From the NCBI GenBank assembly GCA_001821015.1, contig MHRQ01000017.1, positions 1 to 16,816 of the forward strand: DNA of 16,816 nucleotides, read 5' to 3'. Shown here in pieces: positions 7,247-13,214 of the stretch. Made by a program: the position numbers and the translations under genes. How positions within the stretch are numbered: position 1 is the stretch's first letter; each line of letters starts with the position of its first letter. This stretch comes from Candidatus Taylorbacteria bacterium RIFCSPHIGHO2_02_FULL_46_13. Lineage in GTDB: Bacteria > Patescibacteriota > Minisyncoccia > Phycocordibacterales > DSPV01. The notes beneath the pieces are model-generated. The model made no database searches. It had not been told where the DNA came from and saw only the letters and a list, made by a program, of their open reading frames with translations.

Positions 7247-7271
7247 AAGATGATATAAAGAGGATCATCTT
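7247..7271 (+). promoter_or_regulatory. Hairpin presenting the Shine-Dalgarno of the 7272 gene in its loop
   Basis: AAGATGAT (7247-7254) pairs perfectly with ATCATCTT (7264-7271), ending directly before the ATG at 7272. The 9-base loop ATAAAGAGG holds the SD (AGAGG, 8 bases from the ATG). A -35-like TTGACA lies at 7224-7229, but I see no convincing -10 at the right distance. Confidence 0.5.
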
Positions 7272-7691
7272 ATGAAAAAACAAAAAGCCGTAGAAACATT
7301 CGCCATTACCGATGGCCCCAAACATCCGTTTGACCTCGCCTTATGTCTGATTGATCCATATCCAAAACCACAGCAGATGTTCCATGGATACTCTGGAGGT
7401 ACTCGCCATCCTGGGTTTATCATGAACATCGATGGCATACACGACAAACACCAAAACAAAAAAAGAGAGCGCGTCATTCAACACCTCCGAGTGTACTGGC
7501 AGAAACCTCCCATACGCATCACGAGTCTTTCGAAAGGTAATACGGAAGGACATTGGGATTTCAAAGGAATACTAACAGTTCCAAGCGGCACAGTAGGCGG
7601 GCAACACCCTGAAGCTCGCGCATGGGGTTGGTACAACGTCAACACCTGCAAAGGTAGAATCAGTTTTTCGGAACCAAAAACTCGCGAATAG
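7272..7691 (+). CDS. Hypothetical protein, 139 residues
   Basis: Unrecognised. It is a soluble protein with no signal peptide or membrane segment, rich in His, Pro, Gly and Trp. Notable stretches are LIDPYPKPQQMFHGYSGG (26-43), a basic helix-like DKHQNKKRERVIQHLRVYW (58-76), and a C-terminal half with GHWDFKGILTVPSGTVGG (93-110) and WGWYN (118-122) that looks beta-rich. The start is supported by AGAGG at the right distance and an upstream hairpin. It has its own terminator and no partner gene on its strand other than the cysteine-rich gene, so it is probably a single-gene unit. It lies opposite to, and between, rpsG and fusA, which are normally adjacent. Confidence 0.8.
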   Translation: MKKQKAVETFAITDGPKHPFDLALCLIDPYPKPQQMFHGYSGGTRHPGFIMNIDGIHDKHQNKKRERVIQHLRVYWQKPPIRITSLSKGNTEGHWDFKGILTVPSGTVGGQHPEARAWGWYNVNTCKGRISFSEPKTRE

Positions 7692-7696
7692 CTCAA

Positions 7697-7727
7697 GGGC
7701 TCATCATTTCTGATGAGCCCGTTTTTT
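7697..7727 (+). terminator. Terminator of the 7272 gene
   Basis: GGGCTCATCA (7697-7706) pairs with TGATGAGCCC (7711-7720), loop TTTC, followed by G and six T. This is a textbook intrinsic terminator five bases after the stop. Confidence 0.95.
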
Positions 7728-7750
7728 AATTTAAGTTATTGAGCGTATTT

Positions 7751-7863
7751 CTTTAGATTTTTGATGGATTGCGAGGTGCGAGCGAGGCTTGTGACCAAAA
7801 TGTATGCCTCTACATTGCGGGAGCAAACGGAGCGAGAGCGAAGCAAGTCGCAAAAAACTAAAG
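7751..7863. repeat. Imperfect palindromic element B on the 3' side of rpsG
   Basis: Outer arms 7751-7763 (CTTTAGATTTTTG) and 7851-7863 pair at 12 of 13 positions. The central hairpin is AATGTA (7799-7804)/TACATT (7811-7816). GACC (7793-7796) and GGGAGC (7819-7824) are 26 bases apart start to start, exactly as in element A (479-591), and both are followed by CG-rich purine runs with GAAGC. It begins five bases beyond the rpsG stop and may serve as its 3' structure, but no good U-run follows on the minus strand. Confidence 0.6.
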
Positions 7864-7868
7864 AAAGA

Positions 7869-8336
7869 CTACCAGGCGAAGTGGGCGAAGGCTTTATTGG
7901 CCTCTGCCATCTTATGCACGTTTTCGCGCTTCTTCACCGCATCCCCTTCGTTCTTTGAAGCGGCGATGAGTTCTTCAGCAAGTTTGATATGCATTGGTTT
8001 TCCTTTCTTTGCGCGAGCGGCCAAAATAATCCATTTCATAGAAAGTGCGGTGCGTCGGTCTGGACGAACTTCAACCGGAATCTGGTAGTTTGCACCTCCA
8101 ACGCGTCGTGAACGGACTTCCATATTAGGAGCAGTATTGCGGAGAGCTGCATCAAGAACCTCAAGCGGAGGGGTCTTGGTTTTTTCGTGCATAAAATTAA
8201 GTGCGTCATAAACCACTTCACGCGCGGTGTTTTTCTTACCTGAAAACATCATGTAATTGATGAGTTTAGAAACCTTCTCCGACTTGTGCGTGATATCAGG
8301 TTCTATGATTGGTTTCTTTTTGAGTTTGCGTCGCAT
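7869..8336 (-). CDS. rpsG: 30S ribosomal protein uS7
   Basis: uS7 binds the 3' major domain of 16S rRNA and nucleates assembly of the 30S head near the E site. The 155-residue product has the usual length. It shows the family landmarks SRRVGGANYQIPVEVRP (76-92), the WI core and the C-terminal VKKRENVHKMAEANKAFAHF block. The ATG at 8336 gives a basic N-terminus (MRRKLKKKP). It follows rpsL by 93 bases and is probably co-transcribed with it. Unlike the usual arrangement, fusA does not follow directly; two genes on the other strand intervene. Confidence 0.98.
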   Translation of the reverse strand: MRRKLKKKPIIEPDITHKSEKVSKLINYMMFSGKKNTAREVVYDALNFMHEKTKTPPLEVLDAALRNTAPNMEVRSRRVGGANYQIPVEVRPDRRTALSMKWIILAARAKKGKPMHIKLAEELIAASKNEGDAVKKRENVHKMAEANKAFAHFAW

Positions 8337-8365
8337 TAAATTAGTTTATCAGGTTTTTAAAGTTG

Positions 8366-8408
8366 TAAAGTTCGTAAAGTAAAAAATTTTATGACTTTAT
8401 AAACTTTA
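8366..8408. other. Hairpin in the rpsL-rpsG intergenic spacer
   Basis: A 15-base arm (8366-8380) pairs with 8394-8408 at 13 of 15 positions around an A/T-rich 13-base loop. The spacer is made of repeated TTTATAAAGT-like words. In an rpsL-rpsG transcript it could slow RNases or tune S7 translation. It has no GC clamp, so strong termination is unlikely. Confidence 0.45.
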
Positions 8409-8429
8409 TAACGTTTAACTTTATAACTC

Positions 8430-8861
8430 CTACTTCGCTGCTGCTCCGGCTACGCCAGCATTTCGCTTTGCGCCATATTGACTGCGACCCTTCTTGCGCC
8501 CTTCTACTCCACCGGCATCAAGCTTGCCGCGTACGATTTGATAGCGAAGTCCGACGTCTTTCACGCGACCACCGCGCAGAAGTACGAGTGCATGCTCTTG
8601 GAGATTGTGTCCGATACCAGGGATATACGCGGTGACTTCCATACCGTTAGTCAGGCGCACGCGGGCAATTTTACGAATAGCCGAGTTTGGTTTCTTTGGC
8701 GTTTTGGTCGTGACTTTCGTACAGACACCGCGCTTGAATGGCGATGGAAAAAAGTTTGGGCGATTCTTAAGTACATTAAAACTGCGACGCAAGGCGATTG
8801 ATTTCGGCTTGCGCTTGAGACTGACTCTCTTTCGTTTAACTAATTGGTTGATTGTTGGCAT
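8430..8861 (-). CDS. rpsL: 30S ribosomal protein uS12
   Basis: uS12 sits at the decoding centre and helps set tRNA selection accuracy; it is the target of streptomycin-resistance mutations. The 143-residue product has the core KRGVCTKVTTKTPKKPNSA (43-61), then RVRLTNGMEVTAYIPGIGHN and RGGRVKD. It is longer than the E. coli protein through an insertion before KRGVC (about 24-42) and an Ala/Gly-rich tail (GVAGAAAK). The decoding loop reads KDVGLRYQ (101-108), where the usual bacterial form is KDLPGVRYH, so the conserved proline is absent and the loop is one residue shorter. First gene of the rpsL-rpsG unit. Confidence 0.98.
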   Translation of the reverse strand: MPTINQLVKRKRVSLKRKPKSIALRRSFNVLKNRPNFFPSPFKRGVCTKVTTKTPKKPNSAIRKIARVRLTNGMEVTAYIPGIGHNLQEHALVLLRGGRVKDVGLRYQIVRGKLDAGGVEGRKKGRSQYGAKRNAGVAGAAAK

Positions 8862-8864
8862 GAT

Positions 8865-8902
8865 TGATTTTCTTGACGAACGGAGTGAGTTTTAGAAAAT
8901 CA
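8865..8902 (-). promoter_or_regulatory. Hairpin covering the rpsL ribosome-binding region
   Basis: Nine bases (8865-8873) pair perfectly with 8894-8902. In the mRNA the 3' arm ends three bases before the rpsL ATG and contains the only SD-like stretch (AGAAAA). The loop holds a GACGAACGGAGTGAG sequence on the plus strand. It could control rpsL translation. Confidence 0.4.
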
Positions 8903-8905
8903 TCA

Positions 8906-9004
8906 CCCCGTGTAATAGCCGTTTAATTAAATTATTTTATATTATGCACTGAGGCGGCACAGTGTCTAAAAAACTCTTTCCCCGTTGCCGCTTATTACAC
9001 GGGG
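8906..9004. repeat. 12-bp inverted repeat flanking the rpsL promoter
   Basis: CCCCGTGTAATA (8906-8917) and its exact reverse complement (8993-9004) bracket 75 bases that hold the predicted rpsL promoter. No target-site duplication is visible outside the arms, so a small mobile element is not supported. A paired protein-binding site or a large RNA/DNA stem are alternatives. Confidence 0.5.
8941..8969 (-). promoter_or_regulatory. Predicted rpsL-rpsG promoter with operator-like dyad
   Basis: On the minus strand TTAGAC (8964-8969) and CATAAT (8941-8946) are 17 bases apart. The spacer holds an inverted repeat CACTG/CAGTG (8947-8951/8960-8964), which could be a repressor site. The leader would be about 75 nucleotides. 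Confidence 0.45.
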
Positions 9005-9007
9005 TTA

Positions 9008-9043
9008 AGAAACATATACTCCGCTTCGCTTCGTTATGTTTCT
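9008..9043. other. 9-bp hairpin upstream of rpsL
   Basis: AGAAACATA (9008-9016) pairs perfectly with TATGTTTCT (9035-9043) around an 18-base loop of CCGCTTCGCTTCG type. No U-run follows in either direction. The rest of the 8862-9153 gap holds only this, the rpsL regulatory structures and the terminator at 9116-9141. Confidence 0.4.
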
Positions 9044-9115
9044 AAACAAAAAAGCTTCCGGCAAGAAGTACGAGTACTCTACTATTTACCAGCAAAAAAG
9101 GCAAGCGATATGAAA

Positions 9116-9141
9116 AAGGGCTGACGCATGCGTCAGCCCTT
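9116..9141 (-). terminator. Terminator of the LOG-family gene
   Basis: A perfect 26-base palindrome (9116-9141), strongly GC-rich, is followed on the minus strand by TTT and TCA. It lies 12 bases past the stop of the LOG-family gene. Confidence 0.9.
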
Positions 9142-9153
9142 GTGCCTAAAATC

Positions 9154-9723
9154 CTACTGGCAAACCCAATCCACCGCCTCTTGCGGGGTTCGGGATATGA
9201 TATACAGCGGCAAAATCTCTCGTGGAAATACGCCCAACTCGGATAGTTGGTCGCCCATCTTCGCATCCCATCCTACACCGTATGAAGGATTGAGAAGGGT
9301 GAATCGCTTCGGGTTCGCCTTCCACGCCGGGAATTTGTAGTTGAGATTGATGATTGCCAAGAGCTCAACCATCGTTCCCGGCCCGCCGTTGGCCGCGATG
9401 ATAAAGCCATCTGCTTCAAGTAAACGACCTAAACGTATACCGTATTGCATTTCTGGCGGAATCGTAAGGTACGGGATTCTACTGCAGTCAACTTCAGCGG
9501 TAATAAAGGCGTTCGGCTTCTTGCCGAGCATTGTGTAGCCAATGGCCGTGCCACCAACTACCCTTGCACCTCGCGCAGGAGCCTCCATTCCCGATCCGCC
9601 GAAACCGCCTGTTGCTACTCGATAACCTAGCGTCGCAAGCAAACGGCCAACTTCAAGCATTGCGTCATACATTGCGTCACCCGGAGCACCGCTACCACTT
9701 CCAAAACAAGCTATTGTTTTCAA
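9154..9723 (-). CDS. LOG-family (TIGR00725/lysine decarboxylase-like) protein
   Basis: A 189-residue Rossmann-like protein of the SLOG/LOG superfamily. Many members cleave nucleoside 5'-monophosphates to a base plus ribose 5-phosphate, and others sense nucleotides. Motifs are FGSGSG (7-12), GGFGGSGMEAPARGA (39-53) and NGGPGTMVE (112-120), the last matching the family PGGxGTxxE with Asn in place of Pro. I place the start at a TTG (9721-9723), because GAAAGGA lies nine bases upstream and the sequence begins KTIACFGSG as in the family. An ATG at 9888 would add 55 unrelated residues overlapping the upstream M50 gene. A promoter is predicted in the 98-base gap (9776-9804). Substrate unknown. Confidence 0.85.
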   Translation of the reverse strand: MKTIACFGSGSGAPGDAMYDAMLEVGRLLATLGYRVATGGFGGSGMEAPARGARVVGGTAIGYTMLGKKPNAFITAEVDCSRIPYLTIPPEMQYGIRLGRLLEADGFIIAANGGPGTMVELLAIINLNYKFPAWKANPKRFTLLNPSYGVGWDAKMGDQLSELGVFPREILPLYIISRTPQEAVDWVCQ

Positions 9724-9775
9724 AGGCCACCGTCCTTTCTTTTTTAAGTTCAAATGGCTAACTATTTCGGTGTTT

Positions 9776-9804
9776 GTAATACACCAATATGTAGTCAAAG
9801 TCAA
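9776..9804 (-). promoter_or_regulatory. Predicted promoter of the LOG-family gene
   Basis: On the minus strand TTGACT (9799-9804) and TATTAC (9776-9781) are separated by 17 bases. A second TTGACT directly follows the first (9793-9798). The position between the M50 stop and the TTG start supports the shorter LOG reading. Confidence 0.55.
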
Positions 9805-9821
9805 CTGTTCGTGAAAGTTCT

Positions 9822-10442
9822 CTACCCAAGTGGCAGACCAGTCAAAAGCGCAAAGAGCCATACAATGATGGGTGAAAAGAGTTTCCAAAGGAAGAAAACG
9901 AACAAAATCACCAGGAAAAACGCGTAGCGCTCCAAAAACTCACGGATATGCTGTAAATGCGCAGGCAGAAAGGCAAATAATATTTTAGAACCATCAAGCG
10001 GAGGAATCGGCACCAGGTTAAAAATTGCGAGCACAATATTGATGCCTACAATAATAGCGGAAATGGTCACGAATGAATCTGGTAAAAAATTATTTACACT
10101 AGTAAGTCGGATAAGCAGGCCAAACACCAAAGCAATGGTGAGGTTAGAAAGTGGCCCCGCGGCAGCAACAATAAGCTCACCCCAACGCTGATTTCGTAGA
10201 TTGTACGGATTGAAGGGTACGGGTTTTGCCCACCCAAAAACAAAACCCCCAAATGAGGTAAGAATCGGTACTAAAATAGAACCGACCGGATCTAAGTGCT
10301 TCAAAGGATTAAGTGTCAGACGTCCTTGGTAACGTGCCGTCTGATCTCCGAGCAGTGATGCCGCGTAGCCATGAGAAACCTCGTGGACAACCACGGACAT
10401 GATGAGCACTGCGATAGAAAATATGATATCAAGGGGTTGCAT
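9822..10442 (-). CDS. M50 family site-2-protease-like membrane metallopeptidase
   Basis: A 206-residue integral membrane protein with the zinc motif HEVSH (20-24) in the first transmembrane helix and the second metal motif LVPIPPLDG (143-151), where Asp150 is the expected ligand. AAAGPLSN (93-100) is a further family signature. About five to six hydrophobic segments are visible, ending in a Phe-rich helix (174-205). The lack of a PDZ domain and the short length fit the compact S2P-like M50 group rather than RseP. It would cleave transmembrane or membrane-proximal substrates; none is indicated by the neighbours. It starts at the ATG at 10442 with no clear SD and is followed by the LOG gene on the same strand. 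Confidence 0.93.
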   Translation of the reverse strand: MQPLDIIFSIAVLIMSVVVHEVSHGYAASLLGDQTARYQGRLTLNPLKHLDPVGSILVPILTSFGGFVFGWAKPVPFNPYNLRNQRWGELIVAAAGPLSNLTIALVFGLLIRLTSVNNFLPDSFVTISAIIVGINIVLAIFNLVPIPPLDGSKILFAFLPAHLQHIREFLERYAFFLVILFVFFLWKLFSPIIVWLFALLTGLPLG

Positions 10443-10456
10443 CCCGTTAGAGATAG

Positions 10457-10481
10457 GTGGCGCGCCACAGTATTCCTGTGG
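10457..10481. other. Overlapping palindrome and hairpin upstream of the M50 gene
   Basis: GTGGCGCGCCAC (10457-10468) is a perfect 12-base palindrome. Its right half also forms a 6-bp hairpin with 10476-10481 (CCACAG, TATTC loop, CTGTGG), so the two structures exclude each other. It lies 15 bases upstream of the M50 start. I see nothing else definite from 10482 to 10643. Confidence 0.35.
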
Positions 10482-10643
10482 ACACTCCTATTGTCCTGAT
10501 TAAAATTGATAAATAGCGCCGTTTCATTGGTGTTTTTGTAAGCGCGTTCCCGGTGTTCTGCTAAACCTACTCATGAATAATTACGAAGCGGTTGTTTTGA
10601 TAAGATACTCAAGGACATAACCATGCGATCTCTAACGACGGGA

Positions 10644-10671
10644 TTGCATAAAGAGGATTGTATGATACTAT
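10644..10671 (+). promoter_or_regulatory. Predicted rpmB promoter
   Basis: TTGCAT (10644-10649) and TACTAT (10666-10671) are 16 bases apart. Transcription from here would begin about 12 bases before the rpmB ATG, giving a very short leader without an SD. Confidence 0.45.
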
Positions 10672-10690
10672 GGTCATTCATTCAACCACG

Positions 10691-10933
10691 ATGGCATCAA
10701 CTTGTCCCATTTCACATAAAGGTTCACGCGTTGGAGGCGGGTATTCAAACCGCACGCGTGCGACGCAATTCAATCCGACCGGCATGGTCCGCAAATATCC
10801 GAATTTGCAGAAGAAAAGAATTTACGTACCTGAACTGAAAAAGTTTGTCGTGCTCAAAATCTCAACCAGAGGTCTCAAAACGATCCAGAAAAATGGCGTA
10901 TACGCGACACTCAAAAAAGCGGGGCTGATTTAG
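10691..10933 (+). CDS. rpmB: 50S ribosomal protein bL28
   Basis: An 80-residue bL28, a small basic protein at the E-site side of the 50S subunit. Family signals are CPISHKGSRVGGGYSNRT (5-22), the R..PNLQKKRIYVPE segment (about 35-48) and KKFVVLKISTRGLKTIQKNG (50-69). Only one cysteine is present, so the zinc-binding form of the protein is unlikely. I chose the ATG at 10691, which gives MASTCPISHKGS; an in-frame ATG at 10658 would add 11 residues overlapping the predicted promoter. It is a stand-alone gene ended by its own terminator. Confidence 0.93.
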   Translation: MASTCPISHKGSRVGGGYSNRTRATQFNPTGMVRKYPNLQKKRIYVPELKKFVVLKISTRGLKTIQKNGVYATLKKAGLI

Positions 10934-10959
10934 AAAGGTAGAGAGGTAAGGTACAGGAT

Positions 10960-10990
10960 AAGAAAAAAACGGTAGCACCGTTTTTTTCTT
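10960..10990 (+). terminator. Terminator of rpmB
   Basis: A 14-bp perfect stem (10960-10973 with 10977-10990, loop AGC) with ACGGT/ACCGT at the top and A7/T7 runs. It is 26 bases past the rpmB stop. Confidence 0.95.
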
Positions 10991-11030
10991 GCCAAAAATG
11001 GTCTCTCGGAGTAGAGTCCAGCAAGATCAT

Positions 11031-11555
11031 ATGAACATACCAAATACCGAAGTACTGGTTTTCCTAGTCAGAATCCGAAAAACACTCCATGAAGTCGCCC
11101 TCGTTCAAAAACGCTTCAAAGAAAGTCGCGACTTGGATCCGCGCTGGAGTGGCTACAACTTCTACAATGACAATGAGTACGCTACTCTGCCGGAGGAAAA
11201 GACTCTGCGGATACTTGCCGTTCGGTGGTTCCCGGCGAACGCCGGCATAGTAAACCACGAGCAGGACCTTCTGAAAGTGGCCCAGGCAAGGCTTATTTCT
11301 GCGCATGGAACATTGTTCAGACATCTTCACATCTACCTGTGTCGCCGATACGAAGGTCATCCTAAGCAAACGATAACCGTGAGCAAGCCCGTATGGTTTC
11401 TGGTAAATGAAATCCCCTATCACAAGATGCGCCCGGAAATGGTGTATCTCTTCCCCACCATACTGTGGGGTGGAAAACGACGCTTCATCTTCAAGTTCAA
11501 TGAGAACCAAACAGAGTTGACCAACATCAGCATTGAAGCTGTCCAAGAGCTCTAA
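11031..11555 (+). CDS. Hypothetical protein, 174 residues
   Basis: Unrecognised. It is a soluble, basic protein with many aromatics. Landmarks are a helical N-terminal half (EVLVFLVRIRKTLHEVALVQ), DPRWSGYNFYNDNEYATLPEE in the middle, and a beta-rich C-terminal half with KPVWFLVNEIPYHKMRPE and WGGKRRFIFKFNE. No signal peptide or membrane segment. The frame is open from 10989, but that region is inside the rpmB terminator. The ATG at 11031 leaves room for a leader; an ATG at 10998 would add 11 residues. No clear SD or promoter was found, so expression may depend on readthrough past the rpmB terminator. Base use is similar to its neighbours. Confidence 0.7.
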   Translation: MNIPNTEVLVFLVRIRKTLHEVALVQKRFKESRDLDPRWSGYNFYNDNEYATLPEEKTLRILAVRWFPANAGIVNHEQDLLKVAQARLISAHGTLFRHLHIYLCRRYEGHPKQTITVSKPVWFLVNEIPYHKMRPEMVYLFPTILWGGKRRFIFKFNENQTELTNISIEAVQEL

Positions 11556-11560
11556 AGCGC

Positions 11561-11582
11561 AAGGAGACCACCAGGTCTCCTT
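11561..11582 (+). terminator. Terminator between the convergent orphan and comEC-MBL genes
   Basis: AAGGAGACC (11561-11569) pairs with GGTCTCCTT (11574-11582), a perfect 9-bp stem with a 4-base loop, followed by TTATTTT. It begins five bases after the plus-strand stop, and its right arm abuts the stop codon of the minus-strand gene. Confidence 0.85.
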
Positions 11583-12446
11583 TTATTTTGGCCGCACGGT
11601 CTTTCCATCGCTTACAAACGTCACCGAACCGAGCAAATCGGTACGCAAAACCTTCACGCCAAAATTATTCAACGTGTCCAATGTTTCTTGGTGCGGGTGG
11701 CCATAGGTATTATTTTTTCCGTCTGAAATGACGGCATACTCGGGAGCCATATCTTTAACAAAAACGGCAGAGGTTGCGGAGCGCGAACCGTGGTGACCGA
11801 CTTTAAGCACCTGACAGTGTAGCGCCGGGCCAAAGAGGTGTACAAGATATTCCTCCACACCTTGCGTTGAATCCCCCATGAGCATAAAACAGGTGCCACC
11901 GTAGGAAAGTTTAGCAATTATAGAACCATCGTTAGTTGCAAGTGTTGGTACATCTCGGTCTGGAAATAAAATATCAAGCACCACGCCGTGCTTCTCGTCC
12001 AACACCACGCGATCCCCTGTACGCGCGAGCACCTGCGGAACATTTTTGCGCTTGAGAGAATCTTGCAATGTTGCGTACACTGCCGAAGCATTGAGAGTCC
12101 CGGGCTCAATCTCCCGGGAAACCTTGTAGCGATTGAGCACGTCTATAAATCCGGCGATGTGGTCTTTGTCGGGGTTGCTGACAATAAGTAAATCAATGGA
12201 ACGATCGTAAAATGGCATGAACTCGCCAAGACGCCGAAGCACGACGGGGCCGGGGCCGGCATCAAGAAGAATCTGGTAGCCGTTGGGCGCTTCAATAAAA
12301 ATCGCATCACCCTGTCCGATATCAAGGGCGGTTACACGAAGCAATCCTTGTCTATCCTCGTGCAACAGCACATACCAAAGGAGAGCAACGCCGAGCGCAA
12401 GACCCGCCAGTAGAATCCACCCTACTTTTGTTTTCCATTTCTGCAT
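11583..12446 (-). CDS. ComEC/Rec2 C-terminal metallo-beta-lactamase domain as a separate protein
   Basis: A 287-residue protein with one N-terminal membrane helix (about 8-28) and an exported ComEC-type metallo-beta-lactamase domain. In full ComEC this domain is thought to degrade one strand of incoming DNA. Motifs are LDIGQGDAIFIEAPNG (41-56), the metal loop SNPDKDH (90-96), MGDST (190-194), KVGHHGSRSATS (215-226) and ISDGKNNTYGHPH (240-252). The first position of the usual HPDxDH metal motif is Asn91 here, so one ligand may be missing or replaced. The channel half is a separate gene (13755-15308), about 1.3 kb upstream on the same strand. Separate competence genes of this type are known in related bacteria. 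Start at the ATG at 12446; no clear SD. Confidence 0.9.
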   Translation of the reverse strand: MQKWKTKVGWILLAGLALGVALLWYVLLHEDRQGLLRVTALDIGQGDAIFIEAPNGYQILLDAGPGPVVLRRLGEFMPFYDRSIDLLIVSNPDKDHIAGFIDVLNRYKVSREIEPGTLNASAVYATLQDSLKRKNVPQVLARTGDRVVLDEKHGVVLDILFPDRDVPTLATNDGSIIAKLSYGGTCFMLMGDSTQGVEEYLVHLFGPALHCQVLKVGHHGSRSATSAVFVKDMAPEYAVISDGKNNTYGHPHQETLDTLNNFGVKVLRTDLLGSVTFVSDGKTVRPK

Positions 12447-12481
12447 AAAAGACGCTAAACGGTATAAGAATTAATACAAAA

Positions 12482-12490
12482 TGCTATAAT
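12482..12490 (+). promoter_or_regulatory. Extended -10 promoter of the SOD gene
   Basis: TGC followed by a consensus TATAAT (12485-12490) forms a full extended -10 element. No good -35 is seen 17 bases upstream, as is common for this class. The leader would be about 20 bases, without an SD. Confidence 0.65.
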
Positions 12491-12516
12491 AATCATAAAG
12501 TAACTTAATTACTACT

Positions 12517-13107
12517 ATGAAAAAATTTGAAGAAACAAAATTCACTATTCCAGCACTCAAAGGTATCTCCGCAAAAACGATTGAGGAACATTTGAAACTC
12601 TACGCAGGCTACGTCAAACACGCAAATTTAATTTTGGAACATATAGACGAACTTGCGAAAGACGCTGAAAAATACGCGTACGAGCTCGGAGAAATCCATC
12701 GCCGCTTTTCGTTTGAATTCAACGGTATGCGAAACCACGAATATTACTTTAAAAGTTTTGAGGGCGGAGCAAAAGCACTTTCGCCGAAGAGTAAACTCGG
12801 CGAAATGCTTGCCCAAGAGTGGGGTTCATTTGACGGATGGCTCGCACGCTTTAAATCTATTGCACTTACACGCGGCATCGGCTGGGCAATGCTCTACTAT
12901 GATAAGCAGACAGAGAGACTTCTGACGGCATGGGTGGATGAACAGCACTTGGGACAATTAAGCATGTGCGCCGTTGTTCTCGCGCTTGATATGTGGGAGC
13001 ACTCCTATGTTGCCGACTATCAGCCCAGTGGGAAGAAGAAGTATACAGAGAATTTTTTTGAGAATTTAAACTGGGAAGTCATAGAAAAGAATTTCTCTGA
13101 CGCGTAG
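12517..13107 (+). CDS. Fe/Mn-family superoxide dismutase
   Basis: A 196-residue SOD converting superoxide to oxygen and hydrogen peroxide. Expected metal ligands are His25 (EEH), His74 (RNHEYY), Asp158 and His162 (LDMWEHSY). The DxWEH signature and GWAMLYYD core are intact. The first helix after His25 reads HLKLYAGYV, one residue shorter than the common HxxKHHxxYV and without the second-shell His and KHH; the gateway Tyr is probably Tyr32. WVDEQHLGQ (139-147) puts a His where MnSOD or FeSOD has its Gln or Asn/Gly region. Metal preference cannot be read safely. There is no signal peptide, so it is cytoplasmic. It sits alone on the plus strand between the two comEC halves, with its own promoter. 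Confidence 0.95.
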   Translation: MKKFEETKFTIPALKGISAKTIEEHLKLYAGYVKHANLILEHIDELAKDAEKYAYELGEIHRRFSFEFNGMRNHEYYFKSFEGGAKALSPKSKLGEMLAQEWGSFDGWLARFKSIALTRGIGWAMLYYDKQTERLLTAWVDEQHLGQLSMCAVVLALDMWEHSYVADYQPSGKKKYTENFFENLNWEVIEKNFSDA

Positions 13108-13130
13108 TAATAATTCTCGGCTACAAAGAG

Positions 13131-13174
13131 ACCCTCCACAATAAGAATGCTATAGCATTCTTATTGTGGAGGGT
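13131..13174. repeat. Perfect 44-bp palindrome after the SOD gene
   Basis: Bases 13131-13152 are the exact reverse complement of 13153-13174, with no unpaired centre in DNA. No T-run follows on the plus strand (GTGAAATC) or the minus strand, and a separate normal terminator lies at 13215-13243. It lies 24 bases past the SOD stop. It may be an mRNA 3' stabiliser or a site for a dimeric protein. Confidence 0.85.
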
Positions 13175-13214
13175 GAAATCTCGGGTTCCACTTTACAAAT
13201 TTCCCCATATAGAG

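Noticed and set aside
8906..9004. MITE-like mobile element with 12-bp terminal repeats
   Set aside because: There is no target-site duplication, and the interior holds the likely rpsL promoter, so a regulatory structure is at least as likely.
9724..9888. ATG at 9888 for the LOG-family gene
   Set aside because: It overlaps the M50 gene, adds unrelated residues, and the TTG at 9723 has a good SD and the family-typical N-terminus.
10623..10838. A 71-codon plus frame overlapping rpmB
   Set aside because: It overlaps bL28 in another frame and shows no family features.
11064..11546. A 160-codon minus frame opposite the 174-residue orphan
   Set aside because: I preferred the plus frame because it ends directly at a terminator; the minus frame lacks an SD and a terminator. 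Neither has a recognised family, so this is a judgement.
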